This document shows, piece by piece, positions 20,892-32,609 of a stretch of 64,000 bases of DNA (within the stretch, counting starts at the first letter, position 1; each line of letters opens with the position of its first letter). Below the pieces are notes generated by a model that saw only the letters and a program-made list of their open reading frames with translations, was not told where the DNA came from and did no database searches. The stretch lies in NCBI RefSeq assembly GCF_902686445.1, contig NC_062218.1, positions 134,463,241-134,527,240 on the forward strand, written 5' to 3'. This DNA is from Sciurus carolinensis. Taxonomy: Eukaryota > Chordata > Mammalia > Rodentia > Sciuridae. The position numbers and the translations under genes are program-made.

Positions 20892-21894
20892 GTAGGTGCG
20901 GCCAGGCCCCCCACGCCCCGTAATCCCCATCAGCCCGGCTGCACCCCGCGTGCCCCGCCGACCCCTCCCCAGGAGTCGTTCCGCTCGACTTGGGCAAACT
21001 CTGCGCGCCCCGCCCGGGGCCAAGTTGGCCAACTTCGGGGCCAGGTTGGTCGCGCAGGGGGCGCCCAGCGGCGCAACCGGGCGCCTCAGGTCAGGGGGAA
21101 CCTCGGAGCACTCGCGGCTCCGGAGCCGCGGAGCGTGGGCTTGGAGGACGGGGAAAACCCCACGGTAGAGAACACAGAGCTAGCTCCAGCGGGTCCGGGG
21201 GAGCCAGGGCGAGGCGGCGCCGGTGCTCGCGTCCGGGAACGCTTTGGAGGAGCCGGTGCCGAGCGCACCGCCTTGGGCCCTGGGGATTGGTTAAGGCGCC
21301 CCGGAGGGGATCCCCAGAGTCTCGTGGGACCCTGTTACACTCCTCTCTGTCCTTGGACGCGCGGGAAGAGGGGGCTGGCAGCGGGCTGCCCGGGAGCTGG
21401 ACACAGAGGACAGGCCGCCCGTGCTCTGGCAAGCCGAGTCCTTGCTGCTCCGGAGGCTAGCGGTGAGGCTAATTGATCAGCAGGAACTACCGAGGGATCG
21501 AGGCGCACGGGTAGGGGACCAACCGAGAATGCCTTCAGATCAGCCCCATGTCCTGACAAGGGCAGTAGGTTCAAGGGGCGGGGGTGGGGGTCCCCTGGCG
21601 AACCGCGAGGTGCCAGTGGAGCCCCAGCCCGGAACAGGGCAGGGGGCTAAATCTCTTAGCTGGCATGATCCTCGAGGGGGACGACTGGGTGGCGGCGTGG
21701 CTCCGGAGTGGTGGTGCTGTTAACGCCCCTTCCCGTTTGCAAGAAAGCCAGGAGGTGCGGGCTAGTTTCTGAGGGCTTCCTGGTGAAATGCCCCATCTCT
21801 TCGCATTGAGGTGAGGGTTAGGGGATGCAGGGCTCAGCCGCGAGGCTCTGGGACTCCGAGATCTCGGCCAGTCTAACGTCCCTTCCCGTTGCAG
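20892..21894 (+). other. ADAMTS2: ADAMTS2 intron 1
   Basis: A short, GC-rich intron of 1,003 bp. Donor GTAGGT at 20892. The acceptor is a pyrimidine tract ending 'cccttcccgttgcag' at 21894, with a good branch-point candidate 'tctaacg' about 18-20 nt upstream of the AG. The first half is still CpG island, so it may hold downstream promoter elements. No other gene is seen within it. Confidence 0.88.
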
Positions 21895-22289
21895 GTGGGC
21901 CCCTGGGGCACGGAGCGGAGCGCATCCTGGCGGTGCCGGTGCGCACTGACGCCCAGGGACGCTTGCTGTCCCACGTGGTGTCGGAGGCTACGACCGGAGC
22001 CGGGGTACGAGCCCGCAGGGCCGCCCCGGTCCAAACCTCGGGCTTCCCTGGAGGCAGTGAGGAAGACCCTGGCGACCGCCTGTTCTACAATGTCACGGTC
22101 TTCGGCAGAGACCTGCACCTGCGGCTGCGGCCCAATGCCCGCCTCGTGGCTCCCGGGGCTACTGTGGAGTGGCAGGGTGAGACGGGTGCAACTCGAGTGG
22201 AGCCCCTGCTTGGGACCTGCCTGTACGTCGGGGACGTGGCCGGCTTAGCTAAAGCCTCCTCAGTGGCGCTCAGTAACTGCGATGGGCTG
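21895..22289 (+). CDS. ADAMTS2: ADAMTS2 coding exon 2 (propeptide, residues 42-173)
   Basis: The 395-nt exon continues the frame from exon 1 through [16 protein letters not shown] to ALSNCDGL. This is the N-terminal part of the reprolysin-family (M12B) propeptide, which keeps the protease latent until furin-type cleavage. Visible features: one N-glycosylation sequon N107-V-T in the conserved [16 protein letters not shown] strand, and propeptide cysteines C150 (TCLYVG) and C170 (SNCDG). An Arg-rich stretch VRARRAAP at 79-86 could be a minor basic cleavage site, but the main furin site is encoded downstream. The exon starts after a clean acceptor and ends CTG before GTGAGT, in phase 0. The two exons total 519 nt, 173 codons, with no frameshift or stop. 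Paralogues ADAMTS3 and ADAMTS14 share the fold, but the sequence fits ADAMTS2 closely. Confidence 0.95.
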
Positions 22290-22479
22290 GTGAGTACCGT
22301 CTTGCTCCTTTCAGTTCTCCGCCCTTGCTTGGGCTTTGGAAATTGGTTAGTGGGAATCTCCTGGGAGTGCAAGGCCTGCGCTGAGAACCTTTTCTGCCTT
22401 CCCTGTGCTTAGGGAGCTAGAGGCACGGCAAAAGGGGTTGACTGGAGGGCAAGTTGTATTGATTGGTCTGAGAGGGGCA

Positions 22480-22810
22480 ATTTATTGCAGACTGTGTGTG
22501 TGGGGTCTCCCCAAAGGTCTTACCAAGTAGTAGAGTGTGCATCTCCCTTATGTCTACCTGCACCTCTACATCTTGCATCCAGGTATAAGTTGATACGTGT
22601 GTGTATCTCAGTTAGTATGTGCATTCGTACGTGTTTTGGAATGTCAATGTGTACTTTTTCTAAGTGTGAACCTGTGTCAACGTGTGAATGTGCCATTGTC
22701 TCTCATACGTGTTTGGGCAGGGGGCGGGGGCGGTTTCTGCTCATAGTTGTGTCAGGGCATCTGTTGAGTGTGTGCCTATGCATTTTAGCATGTGTGATAC
22801 GAGTGTAGTA
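22480..22810. repeat. Degenerate TG-rich tract
   Basis: Interrupted TG/TGTG units and variants such as 'gtgtgtatctcagttagtat' look like a decayed (TG)n array just 3' of exon 2. Confidence 0.6.
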
Positions 22811-24258
22811 GGCATGTAGTCTGGCAATCTTGCTTCTGTGTATCCAGGGGACACCAGGGGACACCATCCAGGGAGCAGGCATTGGTGTTGAAATACCCAG
22901 TTAGTCCTCTGTCCCTTGATTGACCTGGAGTTTTATACTGTGGTTTCCTGATGAAGTCTAGTCAGTAATTTGAAAGTCAGTTTTGTCTATATTGAGCAAG
23001 GGGAGAATTTGGAAATGAAGGTTTTAGTGCCCATGGACTGCTTGTTCTTTTGGGGACAATCCCTGAAGGGTAGAAGAGAGGCTGGGGGAGGGTCTCCTTT
23101 CAGAACACCTGGGCCACTCAGTATGACTGGGAAGTTCCCTTGCTTCCAGGGTTCCAGAGGGAGAAAGCCTGGATCAATACTCAGGGAAGAGACTGACATT
23201 GGCCGTGCTGCCCAGCTGGCGGGGACCTGGCACACGGCAGAAGCCACTGCAGTTTTCTATTTTGGATTTGGTGTGTGGTGGTCAGGTCAACTGTGCTGGC
23301 CAGACATCTGAAGCTGTCCCACCGTGGTTCTGCTCTAATTGCTACTCTGGGCACTCCTGCTCCAAGTGAGTGGCCACTCTTCCAGCCCTGCTGACCCCTG
23401 AGCACACCCGTCTGCAGGCAGCTCAGGCTGGTTCTGCTCTCTGCAGAGCCGGCAATTATATCAGAGCCCCACAACCACTGGTGTTCTTTTTATGGACACA
23501 CAGGAAACATCACTTGTTGCTTTGGAAAATCACTGCCTTTGGTTGGATTTAGTTAGAACCTGGGCATATTGCAAACAACCATACATGTCCTTAGAGGAAT
23601 TGGGTTAAAACAGGGCAGCTGTTTGTAGTCTCTGAGGATGTCCTGGGTCTCATAGGTGTACCTCATTTTATGCTGCAGGTGAATTTCCTAAAAATGAGAG
23701 GGAGTCATTGCTGGGGACTTGCGGTGAGGAGGTGGGACAGAGTTGACATGGATGTAATTCATTGTTGGGTCAGCTCTGGGTTCCCATTGGAGAGGGTTTT
23801 GGTAGTTTTGGTGATGGGTTGCCATTGTAGCATTCATTCTCTTGTGCATTTGATGATTCATTTGTTCTGACAGCACCTTCTAAAGTATCCTGTCTCTGTA
23901 CTGGTCAGAGATGTGGCAGACCTGGTACCTATCAGGAGGCCGACAGACTGAGGGGCACTCTGGTTCGGGCTTTGAGAGTATGCTCTGGAGGTGCTATTTG
24001 GATGGGCGTCTTGTAGAACAAGTTGCCAGCTGGAAAAGGCACAGATTGGTAGTTGGGTGGAGAGAGGAGTATGTGCAGAGGTACCAGGTGTGAATTGGCC
24101 TGGTTAGGACAGGCATGCTGAGATGTCTCAGGTGTTAGACATACACAGTCAGAGGTACAAGACAGGGTTAGGAAGAATACTGGATCCTGCCTGAGTAACT
24201 GAGTGCTGCCAATGAATAATAGCCTTGAGACAGTGGGCCAACATCATTAGTTCTTTTC

Positions 24259-24260
<2 letters not shown>
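22811..24260. other. Intronic, nothing recognised
   Basis: There is a small tandem GGGGACACCA repeat at about 22846-22866. The rest is unique-looking with no supported feature. Confidence 0.45.

Positions 24261-24261
<1 letters not shown>

Positions 24262-24301
<40 letters not shown>
24262..24301. repeat. (TG)n microsatellite
   Basis: About 20 uninterrupted TG units. Confidence 0.95.
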
Positions 24302-24305
<4 letters not shown>

Positions 24306-24419
24306 GGTGTATCTGTTCTGATTTTGTGCCAATTAATTCCTTAACTCTTTAGGTCCCTCTGTGCCTCTTTGATAGCCCCACTCACTAATGACCTGTTTCT
24401 TTGTCGTTGTTGTTGTTTT

Positions 24420-24600
24420 GTTTTTAATACTTGATACCTCTGATCCTTGTAGTGACCCTGTAGGGGAGGTATCCTTGTCCCTGGTTTACAGATGGAACAC
24501 TGGGACTCTGAGAGGTTGAGTAACTTGCCCTAGGCCACACAGTCAGTGATGGTGGGAGTCCGACCTGGATCTATCTGACCTCTTCTGCCACAGGGCTACC
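24420..24600 (+). repeat. MIR SINE
   Basis: 'ggtttacagatggaacactg', 'ctgagaggttgagtaacttg' and 'ccctaggccacacagtcagt' follow the MIR consensus order clearly. Confidence 0.85.
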
Positions 24601-24794
24601 AAATATGGGTTAGTGAAAGATGCTGAGATACAATAAAAGGAGGAATCAATTTCTGTGCACTCCCTCTCATTGGGCCATACATGGATAAATGTGCCTCATT
24701 GACCAAGCAACCATTGACTTTCACCATGCATTACATAGAGCTCCCTCCTCTGCTACTGGGGCTCTTCCTCGATAGGTACCTAAATACACCAAAG

Positions 24795-24930
24795 TAGGTG
24801 AGTAGGTTATACTGAGCATGCAGATCTTGTTAACAAGATCTCTGAGGTGGGGCCTGAGGTTCTATATTTCTAGTAAGTTCTCAGGCTAGTGTTCCTGGTT
24901 CTTGGACCACCCTTCGAGAAACAAGGCTCC
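24795..24930 (+). repeat. MER5A hAT-Charlie MITE
   Basis: 'ctctgaggtggggcctgagg', 'tctatatttctagtaagttc' and 'ttcttggaccacccttcgag' follow MER5A in order, ending near its terminal inverted repeat. Confidence 0.75.
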
Positions 24931-25415
24931 CAAGAGTGTTCTGCAAATTTTTTCTGAGCAAATGGGGTTCACTGGATAAAGCAGTGTGGGAAAGCCTGCA
25001 GCTGCATTTACCTTGGGAGAGTCTATGATGCCTAATAGGATCTCTAAATTCTTTAATAAAGAAATCTTGTGAACTCTGTGTAATCCAGCACTTCCCACAC
25101 AGATGGGACAATGGAACCAGATCTTTGCAGAATTTGTGCAACTAGCTTCCCAGGCAAATGTGTGGATAAACCGTGGTGCAGAGAGGATGTGCAGGATTAC
25201 ATGAGGCAGCAGTGGCCCCACTGCTTAAGTTTAGATGCTTGACTGGAAAGTGTCTCCCTTTCCTATGTCCTTTGGCTTAGGATACACATATTTGCTCATC
25301 TGCTTTCCTGTTCCTGAAGACATATGAGACTATCTTTCTGCTTTAAAGGAAAGCAGTACTTTTATTATGTTGACAGTGGTCTCCTAATCTATTTAGTACA
25401 AAGGGACTCTAATAT
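24931..25415. other. Intronic, nothing recognised
   Basis: No gene or repeat assigned. Confidence 0.4.
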
Positions 25416-25419
25416 ATCT

Positions 25420-25770
25420 ACTGTATCAGTCAAAGTCTTTTCAGTTACACGTGACAGAAAACTTAACTCAGATGAGTTTAAACAGAAAGGGGAACTTATC
25501 AGCACACAAGGTGAAAAGGCTTCAGGTGTGGCTGGATCCAGATACTCCTACCAGTTCATCAGGGTCTCACTGCTTCTTTCCTCTGCCTTCTTGTGTGTTG
25601 GCTTTGTTTTCAGATGGAGCCCCTCTGTGGTGAATCAAGGGGCTCCAGCAGTGCCAAGCTATCTTTTGCTAATTCCAGCTGAGTGCTGTATATCACTTTG
25701 CCTTCATTGTGTTAGGATGCCCCCTTGAGAATCAGGGCATAGGTTTGCAGAATCCCATAGAACTGAGAGT
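25420..25770 (+). repeat. Old interspersed repeat, family X, copy 1
   Basis: 'ttttcagttacacgtgacag', then 'aaaacttaactcagatgagt', 'ggtgtggctggatccagata' and 'agatggagcccctctgtggt'. The same order recurs at 27360, 41085 and 45790. It is a common mammalian repeat whose family name I could not assign with confidence. Confidence 0.6.
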
Positions 25771-26190
25771 GCAGGAGGAACTGCTTCCCTACATGATAAG
25801 AGATTGTTTTTTTTTTCCCCAGAAATCAGGTCAGTGTTCAAAATCTACTGGAGTCAGGTAGAGGTACAATAAATGCCACACAAAGATATGGGTCATAGGA
25901 CCTACCATGTACCTTATTTCCAGAAAGACTGATGAATGTAGAGTCTCCAGATTCTTTTATAGCCACTAGTCAGAAGTTGTTCAAAATATTCACGGGAGTT
26001 AAACTTTGCCTTTTCACAATGAAGGAGAAAAATTGCTTAGCAAAGTATTTTTGTATATCACATTGCTGTGAAGAGTTCTCTAGTATTTCTTGAGCCACGT
26101 AGGTGTGCTAATTTCATGTCACTTTTACATGTTTATTAAAAACCCAACGAGAAGCCTGTTGGCATAGAAAGTAATCATAGTAGGTGACAA
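25771..26190. other. Intronic, AT-rich, nothing recognised
   Basis: No supported feature. Confidence 0.4.
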
Positions 26191-26194
26191 TTTA

Positions 26195-26380
26195 CCTTGA
26201 TCCAGCTGTGTATCTTATGACCCATGGTATGGTCACAGCACCTTTGGGAGCATGTCCTGATATTATCCCCATTCTGCAGATGGGGATAAGCAACCCAAGG
26301 CTCCCCAAAGCCAAGAGAGCTTGCTTCAGTCTTGGCAGCCAAAGGCTGTCTGATTCCAAGGTCACGTTAGCTACATTTTA
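26195..26380 (+). repeat. MIR SINE remnant
   Basis: 'tatccccattctgcagatgg' followed by 'ggataagcaacccaaggctc' matches the MIR core; diverged. Confidence 0.6.
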
Positions 26381-27355
26381 TTGGCTTTCATTGCTGCTGT
26401 TGTTGTTGCTGCATACCAATAAAAAGGATGAAAAAGAAGAACTGCATTTCTTTAAAACTTTTCCAGATCTTTCCTACTCGAATTCCTGGCCATCTGCTGG
26501 GTTAGGAGTGTTGAATGTGGTCTACGGGAGTGAGAAGGAGCTGGGAGCAGGCCTGGTGGCCGGCTGGCCAGTTAACTGGCCTGTGCTGAGCTGCAGCTCC
26601 TTATGGGTGTTCTGACTTCTCCTTGGTGAACAATCATGGTGAGGAATCCAGTAGGATGGAAGTGACTCTGGTCCATCTCTACCTCCCTACTGAGTGCAGT
26701 CCTGGGGACTTCCCTGGCCTAGTGTCACTGGCCAGGGTGAAGGATGCTTCTATGTGCTGGATGGTGGAAAAGGTCTGACCTTCAAGGCCTGGTCCAATCC
26801 TGGGGCCTCAGTATAAGCCCCCATGACCCTGTGAGGTAGAGCCTCCATGTGGGGCCCATGGTCTCATAGCAAGAAGGAAGTTTTGACTGCTGCCTCTTGA
26901 ACTGGGGCTCTTGCTGTTGGACTGCTTCCTGGCTAGGCACCAGCTCTGTCCCATCTTGCTGGGCAATAGGGCTCACTAAAAGTCACACAGAAAAGTCATA
27001 AGCTGGCCAGAGGGACCAAGATGAGAAGGCTGCTGCCTTTGAGGCCCGACACTGGGCTCTAGTTAGGTCAGGTACCAAGTGTGACAGGCAAGTGTGGGTA
27101 GACCCTAGAACTGTAGGGCTGGGTATGAGGTCCTGGATTTGTAACTATCTTTTAGGGTTCTCCTTCCTCCCACCTTGCCTTGGCACTGCCTGGAGAGCAG
27201 TGAGAGGGTGTCAGAACACCAAACAGGGCTAGTAGGAACTTTTGAGTTCCCTAGGTATCTAGGCTGTGTGGACTCATCAGGTCAGAGTGAGGACATCTAC
27301 CGAGCCTCTGCTGTGAACAGTCTACACAGTCACCAACCTACACAGCGTAGTCTCA
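26381..27355. other. Intronic, mostly unrecognised
   Basis: A weak MIR-like segment may lie at about 26760-26890 ('accctgtgaggtagagcctc'). Otherwise I see no feature. Confidence 0.4.
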
Positions 27356-27359
27356 GCTA

Positions 27360-27870
27360 TTTCTTTGATTTATTAAGACTCATTTAGTTTAAGTGACAGA
27401 AATACAGCTCACATTGGATGTAACAAATAGCCAATGTCATGGGCCCAGTAACCTGGGGGTTCTAAGTAGGGTCAACCTCAGGCATGGCTGGATCCAGGAG
27501 CTCAGAACATGATATCTGTTTCTCAGCTCTTCCATTCTCTGTTTTTACCTCAGAATGTTCCTCCTTCCCCTGTGGGAGCCATCAGCTGCTCCAGGTGTAA
27601 CTTGTCTTCAAGGAGGTAACTCCCTCTGAAATGGAAAACGCTTCTTTCTGGATGATACTTAAAGAGTCCATTCTGGGGAAGGTTCTAGTTGGATCCAATT
27701 GGGTTACAGTCTCATCTTCAAACCAACTGCTATGTGCAGGCCTGATTATGAGTATCTTGTCCATCTTTCAGGTTGAGGATCAGACCCTAGAGTCTGGAAT
27801 AGAGAGGGTTCTAGAAGCCTTGCTTGCTCAGCAGCCTATGGGACTCCCTCCTTGAATGACCCAGTAATCC
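27360..27870 (+). repeat. Old interspersed repeat, family X, copy 2
   Basis: 'tagtttaagtgacagaaata', 'caggcatggctggatccagg' and 'cagctcttccattctctgtt' follow the same order as 25420-25770. Confidence 0.55.
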
Positions 27871-29905
27871 TTGGGTGGAATGCAGGTCTCCTCACTCTCC
27901 TCCAGACCCCACCTTTCACTTGGGCAGGGAATCCCAGGACCTACCTTCCCTCCATAACCTCCATGTTCAACCAGCCACCATTCTAGAGACATCTGAACTT
28001 CATCCCAGTCCTTTCCCTGGGGCTGTGCACCACACCCGAGCCCAAGCTCTCTCTTTGTCTCCTGTGCTCCTCAGCTGCTTTGAATGGGTCTGTTCCCAAC
28101 AACTTTCTCCACACATCAGCCAGAGCTGAGTTTTATAAACCGCGCATCAAGCACCCTGAGCTTCTTGGTGACTTGCACTGTGGGCATCTCTGCCTGTGTC
28201 CACAGGTCAAACACCAGACTAGGTGGAGATGGGCTGGAAGCTGTGGAATGAGAGTGCCCAGGAATTGGGGTTGGAAGTGTGAGCATGGAAGGGTGTGGAA
28301 CTTGCCCCAGAGGCTCTGTGCCCCCAGTACTCAGCGGGTAGCCCACTTCTACCTGCTCTGCTCTGCTGCCAACCCCAGGGTATCTCCGTTCAGTGGGGCA
28401 GGCCCCCCTGGAGAATGACTGGAATCTCTGCCACTTTTCCCCCAGAAAAGTGCTTGTACACATATGTGGTTTTGCATGGTTTTCTAGCCCTTTTGGGGGA
28501 ATTTATGCAACCTAAATTAGAATCTCCTGGTTTAAATCAAACTAAGTAGAGAAGGGAAGCCCCCTCTGGGTACATATATGCGGAAGGATTGAGTAGGAAT
28601 GAGAGACCTTGAGTTGGGATCTGGGACTCACTCTGTGGCCCTGGACAAACCATCCCCTTCCCCCTACCAATCCTCAATTCCTCCAGATGGAAAGTGACCG
28701 GAGTCTGCCATTTCTGGGACCCTTCCAGGCAAACTCCAAAGCTGGAGTTGCAAATTCAGGCACCTCAGGGGCCAGGTGGAGACCACACACAAATGAGGGT
28801 CAGGGTCAGGGGAGGGAGAGATGGGAACCTTGGTGAGCCCATGCCCCATGTCCCTTGACAGATCATTGTCCCTGGGGAGCATGGGCTCATTGCTGCTGGA
28901 TCCTCCCCTGTTTCTTTGGAGAGCCTGCGTTGGTGTGTCATGTTTTTTATTCTTTTGACCTTGTGTGAGCAAACAGTGTGAAGACCCCAGGGAGGTCCTA
29001 AGGTCCCTTTATGGGTCCTCTAAAAGTATTGAGGCCGTCTGGGCAGCAGGATCCCTGGATAGGTCTGGGCTCCTGGCAGGGGCATCTGTGCAGGAGGGGT
29101 GTGTTCCAGAGAACTTGCCAAGTTCTCAGCCTTCTTTCCTCACTGCAGCTCTCCTCTTTTCTTATTTCATGCCATCCACAACTTCCTGGCTGGCCTCACT
29201 GCCTCTCCTTACGGGAGCTATTTGGTGAGAGGAAGAGACTCCCTAGACGCTCTTCCTAAAGTGGCACTGGGGAGGGGAGTGCAGCTGACTGTGGCTGCCA
29301 GAATGGAAGCTGGCTTGTCAGGGGTTTGTGCTATGGTAGTGGCAACCTGCAGTCCTCCTGCGCGCCTCATGATGTCCCGTCACTGTGCCATAGAGGTGTC
29401 TGATCTAAAATCAGACTCTTCTGGTTTTGTCCAATAAGGTGTCTGAGGATTGGGCAATGAGGCACTCTGGGAATGGGGGGTGTATTTCAGGGGTCCGCTG
29501 GTGTCTTGACCCTTGCTTGCTCAGCTCCTCCTTCCTATCTGATTCTGGTCACTGGGCACCAGTGGCTACAGCTGCCCTTACATGCCCATAGAGACAGCGT
29601 GGTGGAAAAAGGAAGTGCCTTATTTTGCTGAGGCTCTACTACAGCTTTGATGGACAGTCTGGTCACTGTCAGGTTTAGGTCCTGGGATTTTTTCATAACC
29701 AATCACCTTGGCTCAGGAGTGCAATATGGGGATTGGCTCCAGCTTGAGTCACATGCTCCTCCCCGCCCCCAGCCTGCAGTGATAATGAGGGAAACAATGG
29801 CTGCTGAGAGGCAGACCACCAGGATTGGCCTCTGGGAAGCTAGGGCTGTGTTTGCATGTGCTGAGGGACCTCTGCAGGAGAGCTGCTTGAGGAAAACCAG
29901 TCCCT
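27871..29905. other. Intronic, nothing firmly recognised
   Basis: A faint antisense MIR-like piece lies near 28600-28690. No gene is supported. Overlapping frames on both strands are shadows of GC-rich unique sequence. Confidence 0.4.
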
Positions 29906-29909
29906 GTGG

Positions 29910-30030
29910 TGCTGTTCATCTACCTCTGGAACTTACCCAGTCCCTGGCAAAATTCATGTGAATTGGCCACTATTGTCCCCATTTTACAGATAAGGACAGT
30001 GAGGCTCAGGGGAGTAACTTAGATCTCTGG
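29910..30030 (+). repeat. MIR SINE
   Basis: 'ccccattttacagataagga' and 'cagtgaggctcaggggagta' are the MIR core motifs. Confidence 0.75.
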
Positions 30031-30609
30031 GGCTTTCCCTGAGTGGGAGGGCCTCTGCCATTGGAATCTTCTAGGGAAGGGCATCACGGAGTCAGATGGT
30101 CTCCTCAGGAGTGCCAGCATGCCAGTCACTGGTCTCTGAGCCTGAGTCCAGGGAGGCTGGTTCTCTCCAGCCCATCCTAGCTCATGTTGCTGCTCCATGC
30201 TCTGCCCTTCAGGCGCTGGTGCCTGAGCATAATGATGCTGCACATTTGGGTATTGGCAGGTTTCAGGTTCCTCCTGCTCAGCGGTTAACCTGGGATCATG
30301 CCCTGTCCCCCTGTGTCCTAGCACCTGATGAATGAGGGACTGAGGACCCTCACTCAGAGTCAGGAGGGAGGTGAAGGATCCGAGGTACTGCAGCTGTGTG
30401 AGCAGAGGAGCCAGCCAGTGGCTTATCTGCCCTGAGTCCAAGGGAAGTACATCAGGGCCGGGCTTGTCCAGTCAGCATTGAAACTGACTTTGCCTGAGCT
30501 GGCCTGGACCTCCCCCTTCGGCCTCTGAAGATCCTTAAGGTAAAGTGTGAGTGTGGCCCCTTCCAGGAACCTGGGACTGCTTTCCTTACCCTCACCTTCT
30601 TCTCTGACT
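30031..30609. other. Intronic, nothing recognised
   Basis: No supported feature. Confidence 0.4.
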
Positions 30610-30975
30610 TGAGTAGCTCTGGGGGGTCCTGTGTGTGTTTTCCTGTGCATGGAGAATGTATGGAGCTGTGTGTTTGCATGTGTGCATGCATGTGCATATC
30701 TTGCATGTGTGTGCATTTAGTGTGCATGTGGATGTGCACATGTACATGCAAATGGATGAGTGTGCTCACGGGTGGTATGCACGTGAGTATTCATTTGAGA
30801 ATGTGTGTGAATGTGCACATGTGCTAGTGTGCATGTGGGTATGTGTTTATAGGTGGATGTGAGTGCACATTCAAGTGTGTGTGTATGCATGTGTGCATTT
30901 AAATGTGAATGTGCATGTGTGTGCATTGGAAAGCATGTGCAAACATGTGCATGTACATGAGTTTGTGTGTTCTTG
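30610..30975. repeat. Degenerate (TGTGCA)n-like tract
   Basis: About 365 bp of interleaved TGTG, TGCATG and GTGCACATG units. It is imperfect throughout, with alternating purine-pyrimidine character (potential Z-DNA). Two similar tracts lie at 47130-47545 and 59640-59925. Confidence 0.85.
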
Positions 30976-31119
30976 GCAGAGATTTCCTGCAGGGATGGGC
31001 CCTGAAGTTGGGTGGAGGTGCTGAGAAGAGAGGAAGACCCCCGCCCCTTGAATTTTGGGACTGCCTTAAATCACCCCTCCCCCACTGGTGGGAGCTTTGG
31101 AATGGGAGGGCCCAGGTAG

Positions 31120-31275
31120 GTGCCTCTCGCTCTGCTGCATATGTTTCATATTAAATGTCAGCTGTCCACCGGGCCTGCGGTGCTGCCATTAATATGGAGA
31201 AGTTATTACCAAGCCTGGAGCTGACTCCTCGGGCTCATCCATGAATTTCAATTACACTGCACGTTGACTCCAGGG
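31120..31275. promoter_or_regulatory. Candidate conserved intronic enhancer
   Basis: A repeat-free stretch combining 'catattaaatgtcagctgtc', 'gctgccattaatatggagaa' and 'tccatgaatttcaattacac': homeodomain-like TAAT cores, an E-box CAGCTG and a balanced GC/AT mix typical of conserved noncoding elements. Inference only. Confidence 0.3.
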
Positions 31276-32034
31276 CAGGCGGAGTGGGACACACAGCTTC
31301 TGCTTGCAGGCAAAGGAAACTGGCATCCAGGACCAAGGGCCAAGCACTGCAGAGAGGCCAGGTGGGCGCTATGCTGCCCCTACCCCATTCCATCTGGAAA
31401 GAAGTGGGCTTATGTGCTGGAGGCTGCTGTGGGTCACAAGGCCAGCTCTGTTCCTTGAAGCTGTGCAGCCCAGACAAAGGCTATCATGCTCCAAAACTCA
31501 ATTAGATTGCAGAAGGAGAGGCTTCATCAACACCCACTTCACTGGGCACCGGAAGAATGGATGCTCAGTAATCATTTTGCTCTAGCTGGGGTTCAGGAAA
31601 CATTGGCTATTTCTGCATTTCATCGACTCTAAGGTGCCATCAACTGTAAAACACACCATTACTTTATCTACTACCCAGAAAGCAGAGACTCTCCCAAACC
31701 AACTGCAATGGTGCCTTAACCATAGTCACTGAAGGCATAGGAACCAGCCATTGCAGCCTGGGTTGCTCTGGTGGCTCTGCCTCACCCTAATGAATGGGCC
31801 ATTTCCCCTGCTTTGCACTTGGGAAACAGTGTAGCCCATTTTCCTCCCCTTCTGGGAGCCTTCCTCTCTTGGGTGACCTATGGAGTAGTGCTCATTCCTC
31901 CAGAGATATTTGCCTTGCTGATGCCATTCTGCTGTCCCTGTGCCCTTCTGCATACTTCCTTTTTGAAATCACAGTGTGACTTTTCTGGAACATTTTGCAA
32001 GAAGTGCCGACCCTGCATGCACCTCAAGGTGAGG
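31276..32034. other. Intronic, nothing recognised
   Basis: No gene or repeat assigned. Confidence 0.4.
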
Positions 32035-32200
32035 AGCCAAAAGCATATGTTGAAGAAAAGAATCTTTTAATCAGTGGTGCTGGGAAAACTGGTTATCCAT
32101 ATGTGAAGAATGAGACTAGAACCCTATCTCTCACCCTGCACGAAAGTCAGCTCAAAATGGGTCAAATACCTATGAATTAGACCAGAAACACTATTGCTGA
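32035..32200 (+). repeat. L1 LINE fragment, sense
   Basis: 'agtggtgctgggaaaactgg', 'ttatccatatgtgaagaatg', 'agactagaaccctatctctc' and 'ctcaaaatgggtcaaatacc' match the 3' portion of L1 ORF2 in sense. Stops and a short length show it is dead. Confidence 0.88.
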
Positions 32201-32609
32201 GTTGGTATGTGCTAAGCTGGGCCACCACGCTATGGTCAGACAAGACCCACTGGTTTTGTCCTGAGTTTAGAGGTGGCAATTGTGTCCTGAAAATGTGTCC
32301 TCTTAGAGCCCTAAAGATATGATTTGATAATGATGATGAGAGAGGAGGAGCAAATTATTTTAGAGTCTACTCCAAGAGCTGACATGCAAATTCCATAGTG
32401 GGGATGCAGGGCAGCCACAGAGCTGGGCTGTTGGTGGCAGAGGGACCAGCTCTCACCAGGTATATGAGCAGAATGTTCAGGATTCATCTTTGAGCTTGGG
32501 TATCTCTTCTGTGAAAGCAGAGATTGGGACCTGGTGAAAAATAAGGAGCATTTATGTTTTATGCAAGCTGGAGGTAGAATAAAAAGTAAAGAGCTGTGAG
32601 CTAGTGATA
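32201..32609. other. Intronic, nothing recognised
   Basis: No supported feature. Confidence 0.4.

Larger units (their letters stand above)
20200..21480 (+). promoter_or_regulatory. ADAMTS2: CpG island promoter and 5' UTR of ADAMTS2
   Basis: Density of CG dinucleotides jumps at about 20215 and falls off around 21450, in contrast to the CpG-poor flanks. The island covers the presumed start of transcription, 5' UTR, exon 1 and half of intron 1. I see no TATA box at a sensible distance from the coding start, which fits a TATA-less, dispersed-start CpG promoter. Inside lie a CGG/GCG triplet tract at about 20428-20480 and a pyrimidine-rich run of CTC/CCT units at about 20520-20660, both common in 5' UTRs. 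The exact transcription start cannot be read from sequence alone. Confidence 0.85.

Noticed and set aside
20272..20895. 207-codon Ala-rich frame in the CpG island
   Set aside because: It is out of frame with ADAMTS2 and rich in Ala/Pro/Arg because of CGG and CCT tracts; a compositional artefact.
30423..30926. His/Thr/Cys-rich frames, zinc-finger-like at first glance
   Set aside because: Spacing of Cys and His follows the TGTGCA tract, not a zinc-finger pattern.
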